A stretch of DNA of 64,000 nucleotides. It comes from Lojkania enalia. Lineage: Eukaryota > Ascomycota > Dothideomycetes > Pleosporales. Position numbers and translations under genes: made by a program. The notes under the pieces were generated by a model. The model was given only the letters and a program-made list of their open reading frames with translations. It was not told the origin of the DNA and ran no database searches. Where the stretch lies: assembly GCA_010094045.1 (NCBI GenBank), contig ML986585.1, positions 1 through 64,000 of the forward strand. The letters run 5' to 3'. The stretch's first letter is position 1. Every line of letters begins with the position of its first letter. Shown here one piece after another: positions 1 to 10,187 of this stretch.

Positions 1-737
1 TAGGCCTTATACGAAAGGATATAGAAGAACTCTAAGCTACTTATAAGGGAGTGTGCAACTATATACGGAAGGGAAAAGGGGTAGAACCGGGGGTAGGATA
101 AGATAAGCGAAAAGCTTTGGGATAAGGTTGTATATAAAGCTTTTCGTGGAACGATTTCTTTGCATCGTTACAAATAGGTTATTAGTAGTCTTTAAATTTC
201 TACCTAAGTGTACTCTACGCGGCTTTTCTAAAGGTAATCCTAATCGTAGGGGATAGAAAGTTCTAAACCTAAAAGCTTTAGTTAATAAGAGGTCTCTAAG
301 ATTCTATTTAAGTAACTAAATAATTTAATATAATAGTATATAAGTATTATAACCTAAACTAAATTAGATATATTTTAGACTTAAATATAATTAAATAAAC
401 AATCAATACAATATTATTAAAGAGGCTGTTACTAGTAGTATTAAGTTCTTCTATATAATATAACAGTATAGGTAAGATAATAGATTCAAATACAGTATAA
501 ATCCACTTAGAGGTATATAGGAGTATATAGGGGTTTAAGGACCTAGAAATTCTATTAACACCTATAGGCCTTATATAAAAGGATATAGAAGAACTACTAA
601 GCTACTTATAAGGGAGTATATAACTATATACGGAAGGGAAAAGGGGCGGAGCTGGGGGTAGGATAAAATAAGCGAAAAGCTTTAGGATAAGGTTATATAT
701 AAAGCTTTTCGTAGAACGATTTCTTCGCATTATTACA
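1..737. mobile_element. RIP-decayed short LTR element or LTR pair, left end cut by window
   Basis: Two direct repeats of about 172 bp are seen, at 1-172 and 563-737, separated by about 390 bp. Both begin with a TAGGCC-containing block and end in TTACA, and they share a long GGAAGGGAAAAGGGG-bearing core. Differences are mainly C/T and G/A, as RIP would give. The second copy starts TATAGG, readable as an original TGTAGG, which fits an LTR start (TG...CA). The left target-site duplication would lie outside the window, so the boundary cannot be proved. No coding capacity remains in the internal part. Confidence 0.6.
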
Positions 738-1237
738 GTTAGGGGGAATATAAAGATACTATAACACCTACCTTCTATTCTTTTCTATTCCTCCTATCCC
801 CTTACTCTACTCCTTCTTCTACTCCTCTTTCTACTCCCCTATATATATATATATACAGCGTCTTATATAGTATCTAGTCTATCTACTAATACTTTAATCT
901 AGATTATAAGCGTATTATATAAAATAAGAGTTTCTAGTACTTTATTTAATATTTTCTTTATATAAGCGTTTATAGGGTTATTTTTACTATTAATCTATTT
1001 AATCTCTATAATCTTTTTCTTCTTATATAATTCTTAGATTAATATAATATTAATTATTAGTTTTTTCTTTTTAGTTATATTAAGTTTAATAAAATAGTTA
1101 TATAGAGATTTTAAATTTATATAGATAATAATAGAAATTTACAATAATTATAGAATTTATATAATCTATTATAGTATTATACTAAGGGTAATTATACTAT
1201 TAAATCCTCCTACTATTCTATATAATTTGCTTACTAG
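738..1237. other. AT-rich intergenic spacer between repeat elements
   Basis: Very AT-rich sequence rich in TA dinucleotides, with a pyrimidine tract near 780-840 followed by a short (TA)n run near 841-856. No gene or complete element is visible. It is probably part of older, RIP-mutated transposon sequence. Confidence 0.5.
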
Positions 1238-2767
1238 TATTATAAGAGGCTATAAGCAGGGATAATAAAGCTTATCTAACGCTTAGTATAGTATATTACG
1301 TACAGATCTCAGGTATCGTATAAGAGAATAGCTAAGGAGTAAGCTGGACGCGAGGTAAATAGGAAGATAAGAGGGAAGAAGAAAGTATATATATAGAAGC
1401 GAGCGCGCTATATATAGGTATTAGAGGAAATGTAAAGATACCGTAATAGTACCCCCTTTCAGAAAGTAGCCGCAATTAACAATTATAGCTATAATATAGG
1501 AATCTAGTACAACTAGCTATCTATTTTATATAGGGTAGAGATGCTATATCTATTAGGAGGAGCTGCGGCTTAACCCGGCTATAGTCTTTAATCTAATAAT
1601 ACTTAGATTTACGACTGTAGTAGAGGTTATAATTATAGTAGTAATAGTAGTAGGCTAATAATATAGAGGAAGAGTATAATCTTATCTAGGTATTACTAAT
1701 ATCTATACGCTTAGGAGAAGGAGATTTAACTAGTTAAGTATTAGTTTAAGAGAACTATTTCTAGCTAGCTAGCTAACGTCTAGTATAACAATTAATATAC
1801 TAAATAAGCTTAATATAGTTATTATATTACTAATAGAATAGAGAGTTATTTAACTCTTTAAGGAGCTAGTAGAGAGAAGAGTAGAGACTATAGTAGAGAG
1901 AAGAAATTCAAGATGTATCAGGCTATAACTAGATACCTGCCTTATACGAGAGATACTTAAAACGAGCGAGGTATATAAGAAGCGATTTATTATCCTTCTA
2001 ATATACTAATATAAAATATTAAACTACCTTCTATTCTTTATATAAATTATAATAGAGGTGCTAGAAGAATAAAAAGATTATCTTAGAATCCTAGGACTAG
2101 CTATATTTAGCAGTCTAGCAGAGGTATAGTACTAATACCTACTATAGCTGTTTAAGTCGGTACTAGATATAGTTAAATATATTAGCTCTATTAAGTTAGT
2201 CTAAATAGAGTTTAGCCTTAATAGATAAGAGTTATATATAAAGCGTATATAGTTTACTATCGAAATATAGAGGATCTAGGAGTTAAGGATAAGAGGTAGT
2301 AGAGAACTAGAGCTAGAGGATAATAGTATATACTAAGTTAAGATTAGATTAAAGCTGCTAGATTTTAGATTACTAGTTTTAAAGCTCCTACTACAGCTAC
2401 TATACGAGTAGTAGAATAGCTATCGGGCTGGTATTCTAGCTAGATATTACTAGAAAGGAAGAAAAAATCCGGACGGGGAATAACAAAAATCTCTATCTAG
2501 AGATCTACAGTAGCTATTTAGCTACTATTACTATATAACTAGACGAGCTATTCTAATATTATAAGAGGCTATAAGTAGGAATAATAAGGCTTATCTAACG
2601 CTTAGTATAGTATACTACGTACAGATCTTAGGCGTCGTATAAGAGGATAGCTAAGAAGTAAGCTGAACGCGAGGTAAGTAGGAAGATAAAAGAGAAGAAG
2701 AAAGTATATATATAGAAGCGAGCGCGCTATATATAGGTGTTAGAGGGAATATAAAGATACTGTAACA
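1238..2767. mobile_element. Short RIP-mutated LTR retroelement with 5-bp target-site duplication
   Basis: Two 211-bp direct repeats (1238-1448 and 2557-2767, constant offset 1319) bound a 1.1-kb interior. The five bases before the first repeat (1233-1237, ACTAG) are repeated exactly after the second (2768-2772). The repeats begin TATTATAAGAGGC, which could be a RIP-altered TG start, and end GTAATA or GTAACA, fitting a CA end. Repeats plus a matching 5-bp duplication are diagnostic of LTR element integration. The interior is far too short for gag-pol and has no open frame, so this is a non-autonomous (TRIM-like) or internally deleted element. Confidence 0.8.
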
Positions 2768-2861
2768 ACTAGTATAGAGTAAATAATACGTTTATACTTT
2801 ATAGAATTCTAATATATAATATTACCCTAGATTTTAAAATCGTTTCTAGATTCTATATATA

Positions 2862-3016
2862 AACTTAGGTTATATATCTAGTTAGCTATACAGCCCTTAA
2901 CTAAACAGTCTTATATACTATATATTCCCCTACTGTACTCTAACCGAGAGGTTAAAGAACTTTATTAATATATCTATCTATACTACTTTATATAGTCTCT
3001 ATCTCCTCCTACTTAT
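2862..3016 (-). repeat. RIP-mutated member of an inverted repeat pair with 6445-6605
   Basis: Read on the minus strand this segment matches 6445-6605 on the plus strand in long blocks, for example the shared AAGACTG(C/T)TTAGTTAAGG core. Where they differ, this copy mostly has T for C or A for G. It is therefore a RIP-damaged copy of a sequence that survives much less damaged at the edge of the AT-rich block. Confidence 0.7.
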
Positions 3017-3080
3017 AAATAGTAATAATAAACTAGAATATAACGCTTTTAGGACTAGGTTTAAAGTTAATATTATCTAA

Positions 3081-4943
3081 TTATAACGTAAGTAGTAAGC
3101 GAGTATATTAGGTAAGCGAGCGCGCTACCTTATTAACTTTTTTAACTATTCTAGCGATATATTTTTACAACGCATTAAAATACTACAAATATAATATATA
3201 TCCTTAATTAAATAGTATTTATAGTACCCTTTTTATACGTATATAAGTTATGTCTAGTCTTTCTATAGTAATTATAGTATATAGAAGCCTGCTAACTTAT
3301 ATCTAATCGCGCCTTACCTTAATATATTTTACCCTCTAACTACTGCTTAACCGCTATTTAAGTAATAATCTCCTCTCCCTCTACTTTTAATAAGGTACCT
3401 TACTTTTAAATCCACTTCTTTTTACGCTATTTACGTGTTGTAGCAGCCTTATTTACTTTCTTAAGGCTAGTAACTTAACTCTTTAGTAATATAACTAAAT
3501 AAAGTATTACCTCAGCACCTTTTTTAAGCTAATTAATTACTATAATAATAGAAGTAGATAATAAGCTTTTATACCTTCGAATCCGATTATAAATTAATAT
3601 TAATTAAGCCTCTAATTCGCGCTGGTTACTTAGTATTTTAGCTTCCTATATAAGAACCTCTAGTATAGGTGGTATTAGCGTACGAAGCTTTATATTAAGC
3701 TTTAATATTACTACTTCTAGATTATATAGGATTAAACCAGCCCCTTAAAAGCTTGCGCAGATATTATCCTTTATAATTAATTACTGGTAGGTAGTATAGA
3801 AAGCTAAAAGGAACTTAAGCTTTATAATATAATTAATATAGTCGTAGATTAGGCTCTCGATCTAACCGCTATACAGTCGTTTTAACGGCGAGAAGTAACC
3901 TATATTAAAAGGCTATAAGAGGTATAATAAGTGCGATAGTATATAGAGAGTATAGATCTTATTCTCCTTATAGATTGCCTAGAATTCAAGCGAGTTATAG
4001 CTCTTATAGCTATTAAGAATAAGTAGTTACTATACACCTACTCGACGGTCCTTTATATATATAATAAAGTGCTTTAGCTACTTAACTCTAAGATTATTAG
4101 TTGTCTATCTATTATTACTTAGTCTAATAGCCTAATTCTTAGATATATTATTACCCTCATACTAGGTAGAAAGGTAGTATTAGCTAGTAAAGATAATAAA
4201 AGGTGGGATCGCCTATCTAACAGCATTAATTCTCTAGATTACTATAACCTACTTATAATTCTCTAGCTATATAGCTTTTAGCTAACTATATCTTTCTAAG
4301 CTAGTAATAACTAGCTTAGATAATATCTTACCTATTATAAAGCTAGCTTTATTAAAATTGTAGATATTCTTATTATAAATACTATATATAGCTTTCGTAC
4401 GCGCTATAAACTTAAACTAGGTCTTAATAATCTTAGAATCTTTATATAAAGCTCTCTAATAATCGTATAGTTAATTAAATTATATTTTAAGGCTATTTAT
4501 TCGCTTAATAAAGTTTCTAGACTATTTCTAGCTAACCTATCTAGCGCTGTATTTAGTAAGTAGCTTATCTACTATATTTTATATAGTATCTAAAAAGGGT
4601 ATAAATCTTCGCGAATCTAGGTTAAGTATATATATAATAATAGCCTCCTCTTCTAACTTAATAAGCTTCTTCGAATTTAGCTTATAATTGTATTATATAA
4701 TAATTCCGTCGCGTCGTTGACGTATTATTCTTTAAGAGACATTATATATAGAAGTAGTACGTCTTTCGCTTTAAAGTTACTTATTATTAATAGCTAAGAT
4801 AGCTAGAGAGATATCTACTTCGTTATAGCTAGATTAGGTATTTATAGGTTAAGCTATTATTATTAGAAGGTAGGGTATTATATAAAGTTGGTAAGGTAGT
4901 GCGCTAACTTGCCCGGCGCGCTTGCTTACTACTTATATTATAA
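3081..4943. mobile_element. RIP-mutated DNA transposon of pogo/Fot size with terminal inverted repeats
   Basis: The left end (3081-3140) and the reverse complement of the right end (4884-4943) align over about 60 bp. Both carry a TAAGTAGTAAGC block near the tip and a CTACCTTA block inside. Mismatches include C/T and G/A changes expected from RIP. The 1.86-kb length is that of Fot/pogo-type Tc1-mariner elements. All reading frames are broken; one short open stretch (4909-5100) straddles the end and is not a gene. A second copy of the last 152 bp is at 5824-5975. Confidence 0.6.
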
Positions 4944-5783
4944 AACTAGCTTTAAATTTACTAGTAAATTAAGATATACTATTATAGTAACTACTATACA
5001 GGCTAAAGAAATTAGCTTAGAGGGTATATTCTTCTATAAAACCTTACTCTTTATAATACTTAAGAATAGTATTAAAGAGTACTTCTACTATTTTATATAA
5101 ACGTAGACCTTTAAGTATTTCTTAGTAAACTATAGCGAGTAGAATACTTATAATAAAAACTTCCTTCTTAATATAATTATAATAGTTCTTCTACTATTAG
5201 TTATATTATACCTTATAAGCGTTATTAGTACGTTAAATATTCTCGAAATTACTTTACTAGGCGAGTTTTACTACCTATAGCTCTATATTATTCGGATATA
5301 GCGGTAGGTTCTAGTATATTAGCTTATTAGGCTTAGGTAGTAGAGATACTCCTTCTAGAATATCTTTAATAGCCTTACCAATAATTTAGTTTTATAAGGC
5401 AGCTTCTTATAGTAAAATGTTCTTACCGTCCTTTACTACGTTTATAACTCTCTTATAATCTACTATAATAGTATTACGTCCTATATTAGTAGTATAAGCT
5501 AAGCTCGATTAGTTTACTAAATATTACTATTAGACTACCTATTAGTTAATAATAGTAAGCTAGAGATCGATATAATAATTAATCTAATTTACTATAGGTT
5601 AGAAGTATAACTAAAAACTTATAATCTATTAAATTATAGTAGATAGAGTAGAAGAAAGTATATATTATTACTTGCTTAGTAGAGTATACTTTTAAGAAGA
5701 ACTATTTAAATAGAACTAGTCCTAATTAAAACTAGTCTATAAACGCTAATATTTATAAGATTTATTACTTTAATATCTACCCT

Positions 5784-5825
5784 CTAGTAACTTACTTAGG
5801 TAGGCGACTCGCTTATAAAATATGT
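5784..5825. repeat. RIP-mutated terminal inverted repeat of the 38-40 kb pogo-type family
   Basis: This segment contains TAGGCGACTCGCTTATAAAA. It corresponds to the right terminal repeat of the transposon at 38263-40325 (GGGCGACTCGCTTGTGAAA), including the tip and a following TA. Differences are C-to-T or G-to-A. The matching left end was not found, so this is a solitary or truncated end. Confidence 0.5.
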
Positions 5826-5975
5826 TAAGATAACTAGAAAGATATCTACTTTATTATAGCTAGATTAGGTATTTATAGGTTAAGCTATTATTATTAGAAG
5901 GTAGAGTATTATATAAAGTTGGTAAAATAGTACGCTTACTTACCTAGCACGCTTATTTACTACTTATATTATAAA
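5824..5975. repeat. Second copy of the 3081-4943 transposon's right end
   Basis: A 152-bp direct repeat of 4793-4944 (offset 1031) that includes the inverted-repeat end. Differences are largely C/T and G/A. It abuts the transposon end at 5784-5825, showing nested or adjacent insertions in this block. Confidence 0.65.
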
Positions 5976-6444
5976 TCGAGTCTTAATTTTTAATCTAATA
6001 GAGATAGTTTTAACTAATTATTTTAGTAATATATACTCTAATTTAGCTTAACTTATCTGTAAGACGTTAATATTCTTTAATCTCTCTATAGTAGGTATTA
6101 ATATCGATATTATACTAATTAAAAGCTTCTTAATTAAGCTTAGTAGCCGGTAATCTATCTACGTTAATAGCTATAGAAGGCTAGGTAGGCTTTTCTAGCT
6201 TTTAGAGGGGTTAATAGAATTGTTTAGGGTTAATATATTTCTATATATCTTCTATATCAGCTAGATACTTAATTATAAAGATTTAAAGCTTCTAATTATT
6301 CTAGCTTTTAAGAATAATATCTATTTAGACGGCGTTCTCCGATATTATAATAATAGTATTAATAGAGTAGTAGATATATATAATTAATAAGATAGGTAGT
6401 ATTAAATTAATAGAAGAGGCGGGTTAGGCCGGGCCTATAACCCT

Positions 6445-6605
6445 AAGTAGGAGGGGGGTGGAGACTGTATAGGGTGGTATAGATGAATATATTAATGAGG
6501 TCCCTTGACCTCTCGGTCAAGGTATGGCTGGAGAATATATAGTACATAAGACTGCTTAGTTAAGGGCTGTACAGCTGACTAGGCACGTGACCTGAGCTTA
6601 CATCT
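6445..6605 (+). repeat. Little-mutated partner of the RIP-damaged repeat at 2862-3016
   Basis: This GC-normal copy lies just outside the AT-rich block and matches the reverse complement of 2862-3016. It contains a perfect hairpin at 6503-6522: CCTTGACC, a TCTC loop, then GGTCAAGG. Its element type is unknown. Confidence 0.65.
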
Positions 6606-7342
6606 TCTTAAATATATTAACAAGCACGTTCTTATCTATATTATATAGGTGGCTTAATATAATATAATGTTACGGGCGCTTACGTACGGTTGGTTAATTG
6701 CACTTCAGGCAGTTAGCTCTATTACTACGTGCGATGTGTGAATATCAAGACGTTGCGTGAATAATAAAAATATCTACATTATACAGGCTTTTATAGGGGC
6801 TAGATCTATACTGCTGCACGGACTAGCCGGGTCAGCGAGACATTCCTCCATCATGGTCATGTCGAGTCAATCATACTCTAGCTAGCAGCTGGTAGCTGTT
6901 GCTGGCAGCTGGTTTGGGGTATTGTGTAGGGGCGGTGCAAGTACGGAGGTGTCGCGGTGTTACCGTGACATCTCACCGCAATAACTATATAGAGTTTGAC
7001 TTAGATAGTAAATCTATTAGATTTTATACTAGGGCGCTATACACTAAGCCTCGTCTATCCTATCCTTAGGTTGTCCTGTCCGATAGAACAGACCTGCCAA
7101 CCTGATATGATAATGTGTGGGTTGTGCCAAGCTTCGTTATCCAACCAATCACCCACCCAGTTTCCGCAGTCCTACTGCTCTCTGACTGGTGGTTTTCCCA
7201 TGGCTGATGTTGGATCAAGCCCTAGTCATAGAGGCTATTTCTCTTGCCTTTCTATATTCATAACAATATTCTTCTAGCTTTTCCAATTTTTCTGGTAATT
7301 TCCCGATCGGTATGCGAGAACAGCTATCGACGCAATTCTAGC
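6606..7342. other. Transition from RIP block to cluster, no supported gene
   Basis: Base composition returns to normal here. A 68-codon open frame at 7071-7277 has no recognisable family features and is treated as chance. The region serves as the 3' flank of the Diels-Alderase gene. Confidence 0.6.
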
Positions 7343-8665
7343 CTATACGGCAATCTTCCATACCACGGTCTTTATTATTTCTCTTAAGATAGCCTGTGAA
7401 GTAGACCACAGGGATCCCATGACTGTCGCTTTTGTTTCTGCTAAGAAGTAGGACCAGACCTGAAACATGAAATCTGCTCCCAACGTTGGCGGAAAAAAGG
7501 CTTGCTCGCTAAGCGAGTATCCAACATGCTCCTCCCCGTCTACCTCTCCTCCCACCACAGTATCGGTGAAGTAAGTGGCCGAGCTAGCATTCCCAAAAGT
7601 AATATCCATGGCTAAGGTTTGATGCTTCATCAGAAAGCTCCAGCGTCTTCCCGAGCTAGGAGCCACGAAATCGATCTTCCAACTCGACGACGGATCGACA
7701 AATGCACTATGCGCAATACCCAGATTTTCTCGCTCGATAATAACGTGGTTAGTACTGTCCTTGTCAATGTTCTGTAGAGCTCCACTAGCAGTAAATATAG
7801 GCTTCCCATTCTCGAGAAGCATAGCCGACTGGTATTCGTTCCCGGCATCAAGCTTTGGGATTGGGTGCCAAAACTGGAAAGCATAAGGTCCTGCTATTCC
7901 CCGAGCACATCGCCATCCCATAACGATTTTAAACCAGTCAAATGCAGCCCAGAAATGAATATGGCCTCCATGACCTCTGAACTTTAGTTGGCTCCCGTGT
8001 ACGGTGAAGTCAACAAAAGCATGCGCAGCTACAATTGCTTCGGTGAAATGCAGGTAAGGGCTTAGCTGAGTGGTTGCAGTACGAGATGGCCAGATGCTAC
8101 CGTCTGGATAGCGAGAGGGGCCGAAAGACTCTAGTCTCACTCTTCCTTTGATCGACGAACTTTCAAGATCAACAATGGCAGTTTTCATATCTGATGATAT
8201 CGAAAACGTAAAAGTCTTATTCTTTCCCTTCCAGATCCCTCGTACGGCACCACAGCAGTCTGTGACCATCGACTCATCGACAAATTCCACAAAACTAACA
8301 GACGTGCCATTCGCCCAGGCAAACCTTAATTCGAGACGGAGAACGCCATTTCCGAAAAGCCTATAAGAGGGATCACGTGCAAATGATGTGAGGAACACAT
8401 CTCCCGATTCTGAGACTGTCTCGAAATACCAGTGTTCCCATGCGGAGTCATTGACGGCCGACATTTTAGACCGCGAGAAGGAGTCGAAGGGGGAGGTCGA
8501 AAACCATATTGGCGATTTGACGGTTTGGAAAGCTTTGACGCTGGTGGTGAAACAGCTTTCGTCACAAGACTCGGATTCGCTTGGAATAAAGACGTGTTGC
8601 CAGGAATACGCGATGGACGCATACCCGAGACAGTAGACAAGAGCTCGTCGCATGGAGAACCACAT
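7343..8665 (-). CDS. Lipocalin-like Diels-Alderase for decalin formation
   Basis: Single-exon protein of 440 aa (436 aa from the second Met, at 8653). It resembles the fungal intramolecular Diels-Alderases of the CghA/Fsa2/MycB type, two-lobed lipocalin-like proteins that fold a linear polyenoyl tetramate or pyrrolinone into a trans- or cis-decalin. Typical features are the Trp-rich beta-strand repeats (EHWYFETVSESGDVFLT near the N-terminus, HIHFWAAFDWFKIVMGW mid-protein), the WHPIPKLDAG-like second-lobe start and the WSFLMKHQTLAMDI strand. The N-terminus is hydrophobic and signal-like (RRALVYCLGYASIAYSW). The C-terminus runs on past the last strand as a helical tail, so the protein is longer than some members of about 375 aa. 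It is divergently transcribed from the enoyl reductase across a short shared promoter, as expected for a co-regulated tailoring pair. Confidence 0.85.
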   Translation of the reverse strand: MWFSMRRALVYCLGYASIAYSWQHVFIPSESESCDESCFTTSVKAFQTVKSPIWFSTSPFDSFSRSKMSAVNDSAWEHWYFETVSESGDVFLTSFARDPSYRLFGNGVLRLELRFAWANGTSVSFVEFVDESMVTDCCGAVRGIWKGKNKTFTFSISSDMKTAIVDLESSSIKGRVRLESFGPSRYPDGSIWPSRTATTQLSPYLHFTEAIVAAHAFVDFTVHGSQLKFRGHGGHIHFWAAFDWFKIVMGWRCARGIAGPYAFQFWHPIPKLDAGNEYQSAMLLENGKPIFTASGALQNIDKDSTNHVIIERENLGIAHSAFVDPSSSWKIDFVAPSSGRRWSFLMKHQTLAMDITFGNASSATYFTDTVVGGEVDGEEHVGYSLSEQAFFPPTLGADFMFQVWSYFLAETKATVMGSLWSTSQAILREIIKTVVWKIAV

Positions 8666-8772
8666 TTCGAGTATTAAGATGGTGAATCACGAAAGCAACG
8701 GAGTAAAACGAGAGGGAAATATGATAGACGATATTGAGTACAATCTTTGGGTAATATTGCGACGTCACTTCG

Positions 8773-8889
8773 TCGGTTGTACATTCGGAGACTTAATGCG
8801 GATGAACTCATAAGACGTTCGGCGTCGGCCTGATCCCTTTTACTTTTCCGATATCTACCGAAGTCGAAAAATAGCAAAACCAAAGTCGG
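8773..8889. promoter_or_regulatory. TCGG/CCGA cluster in the Diels-Alderase / enoyl reductase divergent promoter
   Basis: Seven TCGG or CCGA tetranucleotides start at 8773, 8785, 8819, 8825, 8848, 8858 and 8886. About one would be expected by chance in 117 bp. CGG-type half sites are the usual targets of Zn2Cys6 regulators. The same cluster recurs in the other promoters of this gene cluster. Confidence 0.5.
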
Positions 8890-8968
8890 AAGTTAGAAAT
8901 CTGCACAAGATCTATATCTTGAATATTTTTTCAAGTTATGCTTGCAAATGTCACATTCCATATACAAA

Positions 8969-10107
8969 ATGGCAAACGTCACCGCTCTCCCACTCCATCA
9001 AACTGTCATTCGGCAGCAACCCGATTGTACAGTCGGTATCTCCAATGGGGTTCCGCTCCCGATACTTTTTGAGCGAAATATGATACTCATAAAAACCGTC
9101 GCCGTAACCCTGAATCCATGCGATTGGAAAATGCCATCCCGATTTCCCTGTGCTGGCGCCGTAGACGGCTGTGATTTTGCGGGATATATTGTTGAGGTAG
9201 GCGATGGAGTAACGAAACCGTTGAAAGCCGGAGACAAAGTTTTTGGCGCGGTTCATGGATCGAATCCCGTTTGCCCACAGTCTGGTGCCTTCGCAGAGTA
9301 TATTGCGGCACATGCTGACTTCGTATTTAAAGCGCCTAAAGATATGGCATGGGAGACAGCTTCAGCATTTGGCGGAATCGGAATTGGTACAATTGGTGTC
9401 GCGCTTTTCTACTCTTTGAAACCCCCAGGAACTATCGAAATACCGGCAGAGAAGCCAATCTATGTGCTTGTAAATGGGGGTGCTTCGGCATCAGGCACTA
9501 TGGCTATTCAGTGCTTGAAAATGTTCTCGAAAACTTCCTTGCTACGCGAATGATCAATACTAATTGTAGGGATAGGGCGGGTTTGACACCAATAGCCACG
9601 TGCTCTCCGCACAAAAAGGACCTTGTAATATCATACGGCGCCGAGAAGGTCTTCGATTACAGCTCGGAAACCTGCGCTAGCGACATTCGATCATACACTA
9701 GGAACTCTTTGAAATATGTTCTCGATTGCATCGCTACGACATCTGCTGCGAAGCTGTGCTATGCCGCTATGGGGAGGTTAGGCGGAAAGTACACTGCGCT
9801 GGAGATGCCACCGCCGGTGGCAGGAGTTCGGAAATCCATCACATCGGATGTAATTATGGGTATGTCGTTACTTGGAAAAGAGGTTGCCCTTAGTGAAGGC
9901 TACCACAGGCCTGCGGACCCTGAATGCCATGCTTTTGGGGTGAAATGGTATTCGTTGGTTCAGAGACTGATAAATGAAGGGAAACTAAAACCGCATCCTG
10001 CAAAGGTGATGACTGGAGGTTTTAGGGGAATTCTTGAAGGTATTGAGATCTTGCGAGACGGAAAGAACGCCGGGACTAAATTGGTATATTTCTTAGAAGA
10101 GAACTGA
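8969..10107 (+). CDS. Trans-acting enoyl reductase partner of the PKS-NRPS
   Basis: Zinc-independent MDR-family reductase of about 363 aa, of the LovC/Fsa3/MycC type, that reduces selected enoyl intermediates on the PKS acyl carrier in place of its dead internal ER domain. Exon 1 is 8969-9522. Exon 2 starts at 9570 or, equally in frame, at 9576 and ends at 10107; the intron donor GTTCTC is weak but the frame join is exact. Visible motifs are NPCDWKMP and GCDFAGYIVEVG in the catalytic part, the Rossmann stretch VNGGASASGTMAIQ, and ATCSPHKKDLVISYGAEKVFDY, a family signature after the intron. I chose the Met that starts MANVTALPLHQT, which gives the usual family length; an upstream Met at 8942 would add nine residues. 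It sits head to head with the Diels-Alderase. Confidence 0.88.
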
Positions 10108-10187
10108 TTTATCGATTGCACATGAATACCTAGTAGAACTCTGCTCTCATCGACTCCTAGGAGTGGTGCTGCTTTACAACTTCGTGA

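Noticed and set aside
7071..7277. Small open frame before the Diels-Alderase
   Set aside because: No family features and no splice partners found.
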